Program-made: the position numbers and the translations under genes | Assembly: GCA_030604165.1 (NCBI GenBank) | Contig: JAUVWK010000160.1 | Span: 1 to 6,535, forward strand | Origin: Alphaproteobacteria bacterium | GTDB taxonomy: Bacteria; Pseudomonadota; Alphaproteobacteria; UBA828 | Direction of reading: 5' to 3' | DNA length: 6,535 nucleotides | Shown here: positions 1 through 5,975 of the stretch, in pieces | Position numbering within the stretch: the stretch's first letter is position 1 | How the letters are laid out: the number at the start of each line of letters is the position of its first letter | The notes under the pieces: generated by a model | The model's input: only the letters and a program-made list of their open reading frames with translations | Database searches by the model: none | What the model was told of the DNA's origin: nothing

Positions 1-298
1 CCGGCGGCACGCCGGCCATCAAGGCACGCCGCAGCTCCCCTTCCGAGACCACGTCCGCGCCGGCGCCGCATCGCGCCAGGGTGCGGATGATGGCGAGGTT
101 GTCGTTGGCCTTGACCGAGTAGCAGACGGTGGCGCCGGCGACGGCCTCGGCGAAGGCCTGATAGCGGGTCACTAGCGCGCCGCTCGAATAACAATAGGCG
201 GGCGTGCCGACGGCCTCGGCGATGCGCTCGAGCGGCACCTCTTCGAAGTGCAGCGCACGGGTGCCGCGTTCGGCCTGCCGATAGGCGAGAGCGTCCAT
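1..298 (-). CDS. lysA: Diaminopimelate decarboxylase LysA, N-terminal part (cut by window edge)
   Basis: This gene encodes the pyridoxal-phosphate enzyme that decarboxylates meso-diaminopimelate to L-lysine, the last step of lysine synthesis in the cytoplasm. Only the first 99 residues are in the window; the rest lies beyond base 1. The visible part matches the start of a fold-type III (alanine-racemase-like) barrel: PLERIAEAVGTPAYCYSS at about 22-39, then YSVKAND at 60-66, where K63 is the expected PLP Schiff-base lysine, then GAGADVVSEGEL at 78-89, typical of LysA. The ATG at 298 gives the usual N-terminus, with only a weak Shine-Dalgarno upstream, which fits translation following the lipoprotein gene 27 bases before it. 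It is last of the visible argH-lipoprotein-lysA run. A related PLP decarboxylase is the only real alternative, and the neighbourhood favours LysA. Confidence 0.93.
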   Translation of the reverse strand, partial: MDALAYRQAERGTRALHFEEVPLERIAEAVGTPAYCYSSGALVTRYQAFAEAVAGATVCYSVKANDNLAIIRTLARCGAGADVVSEGELRRALMAGVPP

Positions 299-325
299 GG
301 GCGAGGGTCCGATCGGCGGCGCGGA

Positions 326-484
326 TTACGCGGCGCGCGCGGCGCCGTCGCCGCCCGGCGTCGCGGCCGCCGGCGCTTCGGCCGGCGGTGGCAGCAGCGC
401 GCCCTTCTTGCCGCAACCGGCAAGGGCGATGACCAGGCCGAGGGCGGCGAGAATGGTGAGGATCACACTCAGTTTGCGAATCAT
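326..484 (-). CDS. lptM: Small LptM/YifL-type lipoprotein
   Basis: A 52-residue lipoprotein. It has a positively charged start (MIRK), a hydrophobic stretch at about 5-22, and a lipobox LAGC at 21-24, so C24 should become the lipidated N-terminus. The mature part begins CGKKGALLPPP, the hallmark of the LptM (formerly YifL) family, followed by an Ala/Pro-rich tail. In enterobacteria LptM binds the LptD-LptE lipopolysaccharide translocon in the outer membrane and helps its oxidative maturation; the same role here is inferred from family and not shown. Its ATG overlaps the argH stop by four bases (ATGA), so translation is probably coupled. A lipoprotein of this type between argH and lysA is a recurring arrangement in alphaproteobacteria. 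The family signature is short, so orthology is likely but not certain. Confidence 0.85.
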   Translation of the reverse strand: MIRKLSVILTILAALGLVIALAGCGKKGALLPPPAEAPAAATPGGDGAARAA

Positions 485-1908
485 AGAAAGCGCTCCCGGG
501 CGCGCCGAACCTGCGCCGCCACTTGGGCCGGCGCCGTGCCGCCATAGCAGTTGCGCGCCTCGACCGCCTTGATCGGCGCCAAGACCTGGCGCGCCTCGGC
601 CGTGATGCGCGGCTCGATCGCTTGCATGGCGTCGAGGTCGAGTTGCTCTAGTTTAAGGCCCCGTTCCACCGCCAGCGCGACGATCCGTCCCGTGACCTGG
701 TGGGCCTCGCGAAACGGCATCTCGAGGGCGCGCACCAACCAGTCGGCGAGCTCGGTGGCGGTCGCATAGCCTTCGTCCGCGGCGCGCGCCATGGCGTCCA
801 CGTTCACCGTCACGTCGTGGATCATGCCGGCGCTGGCGCGCAAGCAAAGCGAGAGGCTGTCGAAGGCGTCGAACACCGGTTCCTTGTCCTCTTGCATATC
901 CTTGCTATAGCTCAATGCCAGTCCCTTCATCGTCGTCGAGAGCGTGGCGAACGCGCCGCCGATGCGCCCCGCCTTGCCGCGCACCAGCTCGGCGGCGTCC
1001 GGATTGCGTTTTTGCGGCATCATCGAGCTGCCGGTGCTGAAACGGTCGGAAAAGGCGACGAACCCAAACGCTGTGCTCGACCAGAGCACCAGCTCTTCGG
1101 CCAGGCGCGACAGATGAATCGCCGCGATTGAGGCGAGGGCAAGCGCTTCCAAGGCGAAGTCGCGGTCGGAGACGGCGTCCAGCGAATTGGCGCTTGGCCG
1201 GTCGAAGCCGAGTTCGCGGGCGGTCATCTCGCGATCGATCGGGAACGAAGTGCCGGCCAGCGCGGCCGCGCCCAGCGGGCACTCGTTGAGGCGCACCCGG
1301 CAGTCGCGCGCGCGGTCGCGGTCGCGCCCGAACATTTCGACATAGGCCAGCAAATGGTGGCCAAGGGTCACGGGCTGGGCCACCTGAAGATGGGTAAAGC
1401 CCGGCATCACGGTGGCGACATGCTGTTCGGCCCGCTCGATCAGGGCGGCCTGCAACGCCCTGAGCTCGGCGTCCGTGCGTTCCAGCGCGCCGCGCACCCA
1501 CATCCTGAAATCGGTCGCCACCTGATCGTTGCGCGAGCGCGCCGTGTGCAGCCGCCCGGCCACGGGTCCGATCAACGCCTGCAGCCTCGCCTCCACGTTC
1601 ATGTGGATATCCTCGAGCTTGACGTCGAAGACGAATTCGCCGCGCTCGATTTCAGCCAAGACTCGATCCAGGCCCTGCTGGATCGCCGCGCCGTCGGCGG
1701 CCGGGATGACCTTCTGCCGCATCAGCATGGCGCAATGGGCCTTGGAACCCGCGATGTCTTCGCGGTAGAGGCGTTTGTCGAAGCCGATCGAGGCATTGAT
1801 CTCCGCCATCAGATCGGCCGGCGCCGCGCCGAAGCGCCCGCCCCACATGGGGTTGGCCGCGCCATTGGGCGCGCTATCGGGCCGTTTGGCCTTGGGCTTT
1901 CCGGTCAT
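481..1908 (-). CDS. argH: Argininosuccinate lyase
   Basis: This cytoplasmic enzyme splits argininosuccinate into arginine and fumarate, the last step of arginine synthesis. The 475-residue length is usual for the family (about 460-470) plus a slightly long Lys/Ala/Pro-rich N-terminus before MWGGRF at 21-26. The fumarase/aspartase superfamily motifs are all present: HTARSRNDQ at 121-129, PGFTHLQVAQP at 169-179 with the general-acid/base-region histidine H173, and the signature GSSMMPQKRNPD at 293-304, whose mobile-loop serine (S294/S295) is catalytic. The C-terminal SVE/NCYGGTAP-like segment is also present (VEARNCYGGTAP at 449-460). No frameshift or missing active-site residue is seen. The ATG at 1908 has a weak purine stretch upstream. 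It is first of the minus-strand run and overlaps the lipoprotein gene by four bases. Confidence 0.98.
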   Translation of the reverse strand: MTGKPKAKRPDSAPNGAANPMWGGRFGAAPADLMAEINASIGFDKRLYREDIAGSKAHCAMLMRQKVIPAADGAAIQQGLDRVLAEIERGEFVFDVKLEDIHMNVEARLQALIGPVAGRLHTARSRNDQVATDFRMWVRGALERTDAELRALQAALIERAEQHVATVMPGFTHLQVAQPVTLGHHLLAYVEMFGRDRDRARDCRVRLNECPLGAAALAGTSFPIDREMTARELGFDRPSANSLDAVSDRDFALEALALASIAAIHLSRLAEELVLWSSTAFGFVAFSDRFSTGSSMMPQKRNPDAAELVRGKAGRIGGAFATLSTTMKGLALSYSKDMQEDKEPVFDAFDSLSLCLRASAGMIHDVTVNVDAMARAADEGYATATELADWLVRALEMPFREAHQVTGRIVALAVERGLKLEQLDLDAMQAIEPRITAEARQVLAPIKAVEARNCYGGTAPAQVAAQVRRARERFL

Positions 1909-1974
1909 GATCCTGGTCCGAATTCGGCTTTCGCCGGAACGGCGTATCGGCCTGTCGGGCCGATGCGCGTGCGC

Positions 1975-2002
1975 ATAATGACCGGATTCGACGCCGGATC
2001 AA
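1975..2002 (-). promoter_or_regulatory. Candidate sigma-70-type promoter for argH-lptM-lysA
   Basis: On the minus strand, TTGATC (bases 2002-1997, four of six to TTGACA) is followed after 16 bases by CATTAT (1980-1975, four of six to TATAAT). The predicted start of transcription is near 1968, giving a leader of about 60 bases to the argH ATG. It is the best-looking pair in this stretch, but the match is modest and alphaproteobacterial promoters are often degenerate. Confidence 0.35.
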
Positions 2003-2095
2003 GGCCCCGCGCGTCGCCGGCGGGCGCCCGCGACCCAGGTCAAGACCTAAGTCCCGCCACACAGCGGCGCGTAATCTCTGTATGGTTCGCCGGCG

Positions 2096-2725
2096 ATGAC
2101 GATTCCTTTCCGAACCGATGGGCCCCGCACGCATCGCCCGCCGCGCCTCGCCATGGCGCGGTCGCTCGTGCTCTTCGCGATCCTGCTCGGCGCGCTCGCC
2201 ACGCTCGCAGCGTCCGGCGCGCGCGCGCTGGAGGATCCCGCCAAACTGATGCAGTTTCACAATGCGCCGCAGCCGCTGCCGTCGTTCGAGTTCGCGGACG
2301 GCGACGGGCAAACGCTCAGCCTTGCCGCCTTCCGGGGCAAAGTGGTGCTGCTCAACATCTGGGCGACCTGGTGCGCGCCTTGCCGGGAGGAGATGCCGAG
2401 CCTCGACCGGTTGCAGGCGGCGTTGGGTGGCGCGGATTTTCAAGTGGTTCCGCTTTCCTTGGATCGCAAGGGCGTGGCGGTGGTGATGGCCTTTTATGCC
2501 GAGATCGGCCTCGCGCACCTGCCGGTCTATATCGATGACACCGGGCGGGCGGCGTGGGATCTTCGCCTGTTCGGCATCCCGACAACGCTGCTGCTGGATC
2601 GCGACGGTCGTGAGGTGGGCCGCTTGGTCGGCCCGGCCGATTGGGACAGCCCGGGGGCCAAGCAGATGATTCAAAGCTTTCTGGAGCGAGAATATTCACA
2701 AATTGAACAATGCTGCTCGGACTAG
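2096..2725 (+). CDS. tlpA: TlpA-like periplasmic thioredoxin-fold thiol-disulfide protein
   Basis: A 209-residue exported thioredoxin-fold protein of the TlpA/ResA type. The redox motif is WCAPC at 92-96 (C93, C96), in the family context LNIWATWCAPCREEMPSLDRL, and the cis-proline is P162 in FGIPTTLLLDRDG. That GIPTT form fits TlpA better than CcmG, which usually has a GVxGxPET sequence. The segment GPADWDSPGAK at 179-189 is also TlpA-like. A hydrophobic stretch at about 23-40, then GARA-LEDP, is a Sec signal or an N-terminal anchor. The ATG at 2153 (M20) would give a more ordinary signal peptide than 2096, but neither start has a clear Shine-Dalgarno. In Bradyrhizobium TlpA keeps the copper chaperone ScoI and cytochrome oxidase subunit II reduced, so a copper link is conceivable. 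The C-terminus has an extra cysteine pair (C206, C207). It is divergent from argH, as in many relatives. Confidence 0.88.
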   Translation: MTIPFRTDGPRTHRPPRLAMARSLVLFAILLGALATLAASGARALEDPAKLMQFHNAPQPLPSFEFADGDGQTLSLAAFRGKVVLLNIWATWCAPCREEMPSLDRLQAALGGADFQVVPLSLDRKGVAVVMAFYAEIGLAHLPVYIDDTGRAAWDLRLFGIPTTLLLDRDGREVGRLVGPADWDSPGAKQMIQSFLEREYSQIEQCCSD

Positions 2726-2832
2726 GTGCGCGCGCGGCCAGAGCCGTTCGTTCTCTCAGTGCGCCAGCCTTGGAGCGCCGGGCACGACCGCGACGGCGCA
2801 CGAAATCGTGATTGCGGCCGATCCGGGACCGC

Positions 2833-2862
2833 TTGACCTGCCGGCGCCTGGAAGCCTAACTG
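2833..2862 (+). promoter_or_regulatory. Candidate CueR/MerR-family copper-responsive promoter
   Basis: A -35 element TTGACC (2833-2838) is followed by an imperfect dyad: ACCTGCC at 2836-2842 and GGAAGCC at 2850-2856, seven bases apart. The classical CueR operator at E. coli copA is ACCTTCC, seven bases, GGAAGGT, also starting inside TTGACC. The left half-site matches in six of seven positions and the right in five of seven. A -10-like TAACTG (2857-2862) gives an 18-base spacer, longer than the usual 17, as MerR-activated promoters require, though CueR promoters usually have 19. It sits 43 bases upstream of the first gene of the copper-type cluster. No MerR-family regulator gene is in the window. 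The match comes from reading by eye and from memory of the E. coli site. Confidence 0.6.
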
Positions 2863-2905
2863 TGCCGTTGTTTTCAGTCGCGGGAAGGGCCGTCGCGAAG
2901 CTATT

Positions 2906-3307
2906 ATGATTGGTGAACCGCGCCGCATCGGGAGTCTGTCCGGCATTATTCGGGCGCTATCCATTGTTTTTCTGGGCGCCGCGATCTTGGTCGTGCCGTG
3001 GCATGTGCGCTTGGCTTCGGCTCAGTTCCACGGCGACGCCGCCATGGCCGCGTCGGTTGCGCCGGCTTCCCATCACGCGGCTGCGGCCGGTGACGCGGTC
3101 GCCGCCCTGTCGAGCGAAAGCGACGGCGCGGCGCAAGGCACCCAGATTCCGTGCGACGACAACTGCCCCGCCTGCGTCACGGTCGTCGCCGGCGCCGAGC
3201 GCGGCCGGGCCCGGATGGAGCCCCGGATCGATCGGCAGCATATCGCTTGGCTGCCCCCCGGCCGGGCGCCGGACGAGATTTCCGAACCTCCCAGAGCCAT
3301 CGCCTGA
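2906..3307 (+). CDS. Small exported protein with a CxxxCxxC motif, function unknown
   Basis: A 133-residue protein, first gene of the copper-type cluster. Residues 12-31 are hydrophobic (LSGIIRALSIVFLGAAILVV) and are followed by RLASAQ, so a Sec signal cleaved near 39/40, or a single membrane anchor, is likely. The exported part has histidines (H42, H56, H57) and a cysteine cluster CDDNCPAC at 83-90 (C83, C87, C90) that could bind Cu(I) or form a disulfide. The tail is Pro/Arg-rich, ending EPPRAIA. I cannot assign a family; short size, signal, CPxC-like motif and tail faintly resemble DUF2946-type proteins found beside copper genes, which is only a suggestion. The ATG at 2906 has GAAG at 2897-2900 as a weak ribosome site. 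Reading frame +3 also stays open here but gives an unnatural Arg/Pro/Ser-rich product. Copper binding is inferred from the cysteines and context. Confidence 0.7.
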   Translation: MIGEPRRIGSLSGIIRALSIVFLGAAILVVPWHVRLASAQFHGDAAMAASVAPASHHAAAAGDAVAALSSESDGAAQGTQIPCDDNCPACVTVVAGAERGRARMEPRIDRQHIAWLPPGRAPDEISEPPRAIA

Positions 3308-3387
3308 GGGTCAAGCCCTCGGGCGCTCGATGACGAGCGAGCAGGTCCCTACAGGGGACCGGACGGGGTCGCGCGCTGGCGCGCGAC
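3303..3387 (+). repeat. Four consecutive stem-loops between the small Cys protein and the oxidase gene
   Basis: Four inverted repeats lie almost end to end. First: CCTGAGGG (3303-3310) with CCCTCGGG (3316-3323), 8 base pairs including one G-U, loop TCAAG; it includes the stop codon of the upstream gene. Second: CGCTCG (3324-3329) with CGAGCG (3334-3339), loop ATGA. Third: GGTCCC (3344-3349) with GGGACC (3355-3360), loop of five. Fourth: GTCGCGCG (3368-3375) with CGCGCGAC (3380-3387), loop CTGG. None is followed by a T-run, so they are not ordinary intrinsic terminators. They may stabilise or process the transcript, tuning the oxidase relative to the first gene, or form a regulatory leader; the function is unknown. 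Confidence 0.65.
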
Positions 3388-3407
3388 GGCCAAGGATACG
3401 GTTCAAC

Positions 3408-3412
3408 GGAGG
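3408..3412 (+). promoter_or_regulatory. Strong Shine-Dalgarno that fixes the oxidase start
   Basis: GGAGG stands seven bases before the ATG at 3420. It decides the oxidase start: the reading frame stays open upstream to about 2910, but that stretch overlaps the small Cys protein and is low-complexity, whereas the protein from 3420 begins with a short charged segment and a Tat signal. Confidence 0.85.
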
Positions 3413-3419
3413 AACCGAA

Positions 3420-4697
3420 ATGGCGAAAGACCACGGCCGAGATGCGCCCTCGACCGGCGACGACGCGGGCTTGCCCACCGCGTCGGATGGCGCCGATCTG
3501 ACGCGCCGGCGCCTGCTGCGCTCGGCCGCCGTCGCGACCGGCGGCGCGCTGCTCGGCGCGGCGGCCGCGCCAACGAAAGCGGCCTCGGCCTACGAGCCCG
3601 GGACCGGCTCCATGATGTTCATGCCGGGTCACAGCATGATCGGCGCCCACACCGAGCCGCCCGGCGCGCCGGCGGATCACGAGGTGCCATATCGCAGCTA
3701 CGACCTCAGCTTCGACATCATCGAGCACGAGCGTTTGCCGCGTGTGCGCTTGCCCGTGTTCGCCTTCAACAAGCGCGTGCCGGGGCCCGTGTTTCGGGTG
3801 CAGGAGAACGACTGGATCAAGGTCAACGTCACCAACAACACCGAGGAAATGCACACCATCCACTGGCACGGGCTGGACGTCATCTACACCATGGACGGTG
3901 TGCCGATGGTGACCCAGGACCCGATCCATGCGGGCGAGACCTTCGTCTACCGGTTCCAAGCGCGGCCCGCGGGCACCCGCTTTTACCACTGCCACTGGAG
4001 CACGCCGTTGCACATGATGTCGGCGCTGCACGGCGCCTTCATCATCGATTCGCCCAACGATCCGATCCGCGAGCGCTTTCCCTATACGCGCGATTACGTG
4101 CTGATGCTCGAAGCGTTCGACGTCAATTGGTCGCGCAAGCACATCAACGAGGTGCTGGGCGGCATGAAGCGGGTCAACAAGCTCATGGCGCTGGGTAAGC
4201 TCAAGCCCGCGACACACGGTTTCTTCAAGACCTACGCGGAATTCGAGCAGGCCATCGACGACGGCTGGTCGCCACCCTACGCGCGCGGCAGCGCGGAACG
4301 CAGCCTGCCCGAGCCCGAGTTTTTCGCGATCAACGGCAAGTGTTACCCGGCGACGGAAAAGATTCTGATTCGCCAGGGCGAATTCATCCGTATCCGGCTC
4401 ATCAACGGCGGCTTTCTGTCGCACCACATGCACTTGCATGGCCACAATTTCTGGCAGGTGGCGGAAGACGGCAATCCGTTGCCGGCGCCGCTGCGGCTCA
4501 ACACCGTCTCGGTATTTCCGGGCAAGACCGTGGACATCATGGTCTATGGCGACAACCCCGGCTTTTGGACCTTTCACGATCACGACGTGCGCCGGGTGAT
4601 GAACAACGGCATCTACCCCGGCGGCATGCTCACCGTGCTCGAGTACGAGGACATGGGCGCGGTGCCGTATGTCCCATCCATCGCGATCAACGAGTAG
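3420..4697 (+). CDS. Tat-exported two-domain multicopper oxidase with type 1 copper site in the N-terminal domain
   Basis: A 425-residue periplasmic laccase-like oxidase that should couple oxidation of a substrate, perhaps Cu(I) or a phenolic compound, to reduction of oxygen to water. A Tat signal (TRRRLL at 28-33, then Ala/Gly-rich hydrophobic 35-50) implies folding with cofactor before export. There are two cupredoxin domains (about 90-210 and 300-410) and a charged linker between them. Trinuclear-centre ligands are HWH (148-150), HCH (190-192), HLH (338-340) and HDH (386-388). The type 1 ligands fall in domain 1: H145, C191 and probably H198, with L203, M199 or M200 near the axial position. 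In domain 2 the type 1 cysteine is replaced by D387 and its second histidine by R392, while H335 remains. This points to a two-domain enzyme acting as a trimer with trinuclear centres between subunits. At 425 residues it is shorter than three-domain CueO/CopA enzymes (about 500 or more). The barrel gene follows after 17 bases. Confidence 0.92.
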   Translation: MAKDHGRDAPSTGDDAGLPTASDGADLTRRRLLRSAAVATGGALLGAAAAPTKAASAYEPGTGSMMFMPGHSMIGAHTEPPGAPADHEVPYRSYDLSFDIIEHERLPRVRLPVFAFNKRVPGPVFRVQENDWIKVNVTNNTEEMHTIHWHGLDVIYTMDGVPMVTQDPIHAGETFVYRFQARPAGTRFYHCHWSTPLHMMSALHGAFIIDSPNDPIRERFPYTRDYVLMLEAFDVNWSRKHINEVLGGMKRVNKLMALGKLKPATHGFFKTYAEFEQAIDDGWSPPYARGSAERSLPEPEFFAINGKCYPATEKILIRQGEFIRIRLINGGFLSHHMHLHGHNFWQVAEDGNPLPAPLRLNTVSVFPGKTVDIMVYGDNPGFWTFHDHDVRRVMNNGIYPGGMLTVLEYEDMGAVPYVPSIAINE

Positions 4698-4714
4698 CCG
4701 AGAGGGCCGCACTC

Positions 4715-5958
4715 ATGCGCAAGACAGCGACATTCATTCTGGCCGGGCTCGGCGCCCTCGCCGTTGGGGGCGCGGCCTCGGCGCTCGAAGTCGATCCCAG
4801 CGTGCCACCCGAGATCAAGCTGGGCGGGCGTCTGATCGCGACCGGCAATGTCTTCGCCAAGGAGCGTTTCGTCGGCGGCGATGCAAGCGATACGGCGATC
4901 GACATCTCCGACAGCAGCATTCTTCTGGGCGTGAGCAAATATCTTTTCAGCGCCGGCGATTTCGCCTATGGCGCGTTTGGCCTGGTGGTGCCGGAAGACG
5001 ACTCCGATCTGGGCGACGACATCTTCATCCATCAGGCCCTGGTCGGCTTGGGCAGCGCCGATTACGATGTAATGCTCGGCCGCACCCGCCTGCCCAACAC
5101 GCTGGTCGCCTTCCCGACCTCCGAGACGACGACCTGTTGGCCTATACCCATGTCGGCAACGCCGCGGCCAATGTGGAGGCCGAGGAGGATCAAATTTTCG
5201 GCGGCGTCATTCGCGGCACGCGTTACTTACGGAAGATATTTCGGGCCACCATGGCGGCGACCGCGCGGGCGGAGACCGACCTCGCCGATTTGGCCAGCAC
5301 CGAGCGGACCAGCCGCTCCGACTTGAATGGCGCATCCGTTGCCTTCGCTTACGAGATGCCGGAGGCGATCAAGTTCGACAGCGGCGTTCGCTTTGCCGGT
5401 GTGGCGCTCGATTGGCAGCGGGCGGATCGCGTCGGGGGCGGCGAGGAAGAGGACATCGCGGCGCTGATCGCCGGCCTCTCCTACAATCTCAGCGACGATC
5501 CCGAGCACGGCTGGGCGCTGGACTTGCAGGGCATCTACAATTTTGGCGACGGCGTCGTGAACCTGGCCAGCGCGGTGGCGCGCGCCCGGGCAGAGCAGTA
5601 TGCGCTGGTCGGCGCCCTGCGTTATGCCGAGCGGCCGTTTCTCCAGACGCGCTGGCAGGCGGCGCTCACGGTGGCCTGGAAAGACTACCAAGACTTTGTC
5701 AGCGCCTCGTCTTTCGCCATCGCGCCGAGCTTCGCGTGGCGTCTCGGCAGCGGCGTCGAGTTCGTCTCGCAATATCGCTACCTCGACAACGCTTCGACCT
5801 TGGCCGCGGCCGAGAACTTGGACAGGAGCCACAGCCTTTTTCTCGGGGTCTCGTTTTCGTTGGCCGCCACGTTCAACGAATCGGTTGGCGAGCGCGCTTC
5901 GATCCTGTCCCTCGAGCACGACATGTTGAACCCGGGCCCCGCCGCGCAGGGCCATTGA
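4715..5958 (+). pseudogene. Outer-membrane porin-like beta-barrel protein, interrupted by a one-base frameshift
   Basis: The ATG at 4715, eight bases after GAGGG (4702-4706), starts a protein with a Sec signal (residues 1-23, cleavage near ASA-LEVD). Alternating, barrel-like strands follow (KLGGRLIATGNVFAKERF; FAYGAFGLVVPEDDSDLGDD). The frame stops making sense after LPNTLVAFPT (126-135, near base 5119) and the protein continues in the next frame as LRDDDLLAYTHVGNAAANVE, through more strands (VALDWQRAD, WALDLQGIYNFGDGV, VEFVSQYRYLD, LFLGVSFSLAATF) to the stop at 5956-5958. Adding one C in the ACCTCC stretch (5117-5122) restores a single 414-residue chain. Unrepaired, the first part would run to 5326 with an unnatural tail; a second part could start at the ATG at 5251. 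I recognise no exact family; few His or Met residues argue against a CopB/PcoB protein. It is probably a porin or channel serving the copper cluster, or a sequencing error hides an intact gene. Confidence 0.75.
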
Positions 5959-5965
5959 TGAGATC

Positions 5966-5970
5966 GGAGA
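5966..5970 (+). promoter_or_regulatory. Shine-Dalgarno favouring the start at 5976
   Basis: GGAGA lies five bases before the ATG at 5976. A competing in-frame ATG at 5958 overlaps the upstream stop as TGATG but would put six extra charged residues (MRSEKR) before the signal peptide and has no Shine-Dalgarno of its own. The overlap could still help re-initiation. Confidence 0.6.
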
Positions 5971-5975
5971 AGCGC

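Noticed and set aside
2037..2048. Palindrome AGGTC-AA-GACCT upstream of the TlpA-like gene
   Set aside because: It is perfect but only 5 bases per arm, and single palindromes of this size occur by chance; no promoter around it makes it an operator.
1354..2538. A 394-codon plus-strand open frame opposite argH and across tlpA
   Set aside because: It is antisense to a clear argH and out of frame with the tlpA thioredoxin motif; its composition (Arg/Ala/Gly/His-rich) is that of a GC-driven shadow.
2726..2832. Terminator after the TlpA-like gene
   Set aside because: I looked for a GC stem followed by T residues and found none convincing, so where this transcript ends is unknown.
3152..3175. Haem-binding motif in the small Cys protein
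   Set aside because: The spacing is CxxxCxxC with no CxxCH, so c-type haem attachment is not supported.
2910..3419. Extension of the oxidase frame upstream to 2910
   Set aside because: The added 170 residues are Arg/Pro/Ser-rich shadow of the small Cys gene; GGAGG and the Tat signal fix the start at 3420.
3987..4034. Copper nitrite reductase (NirK) as identity of the oxidase
   Set aside because: NirK also has its type 1 site in domain 1, but it lacks the full HxH set in both domains; here all eight trinuclear histidines are present, which indicates an oxygen-reducing multicopper oxidase.
3177..4712. A 511-codon minus-strand open frame opposite the oxidase
   Set aside because: The opposite strand has all copper motifs of the oxidase; the minus frame is Val/His/Arg-rich without a recognisable domain or ribosome site.
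5101..5140. Programmed ribosomal frameshift in the barrel gene
   Set aside because: There is no X-XXY-YYZ slippery heptamer at the junction, and barrel proteins are not known to need one; a lost base explains the data more simply.
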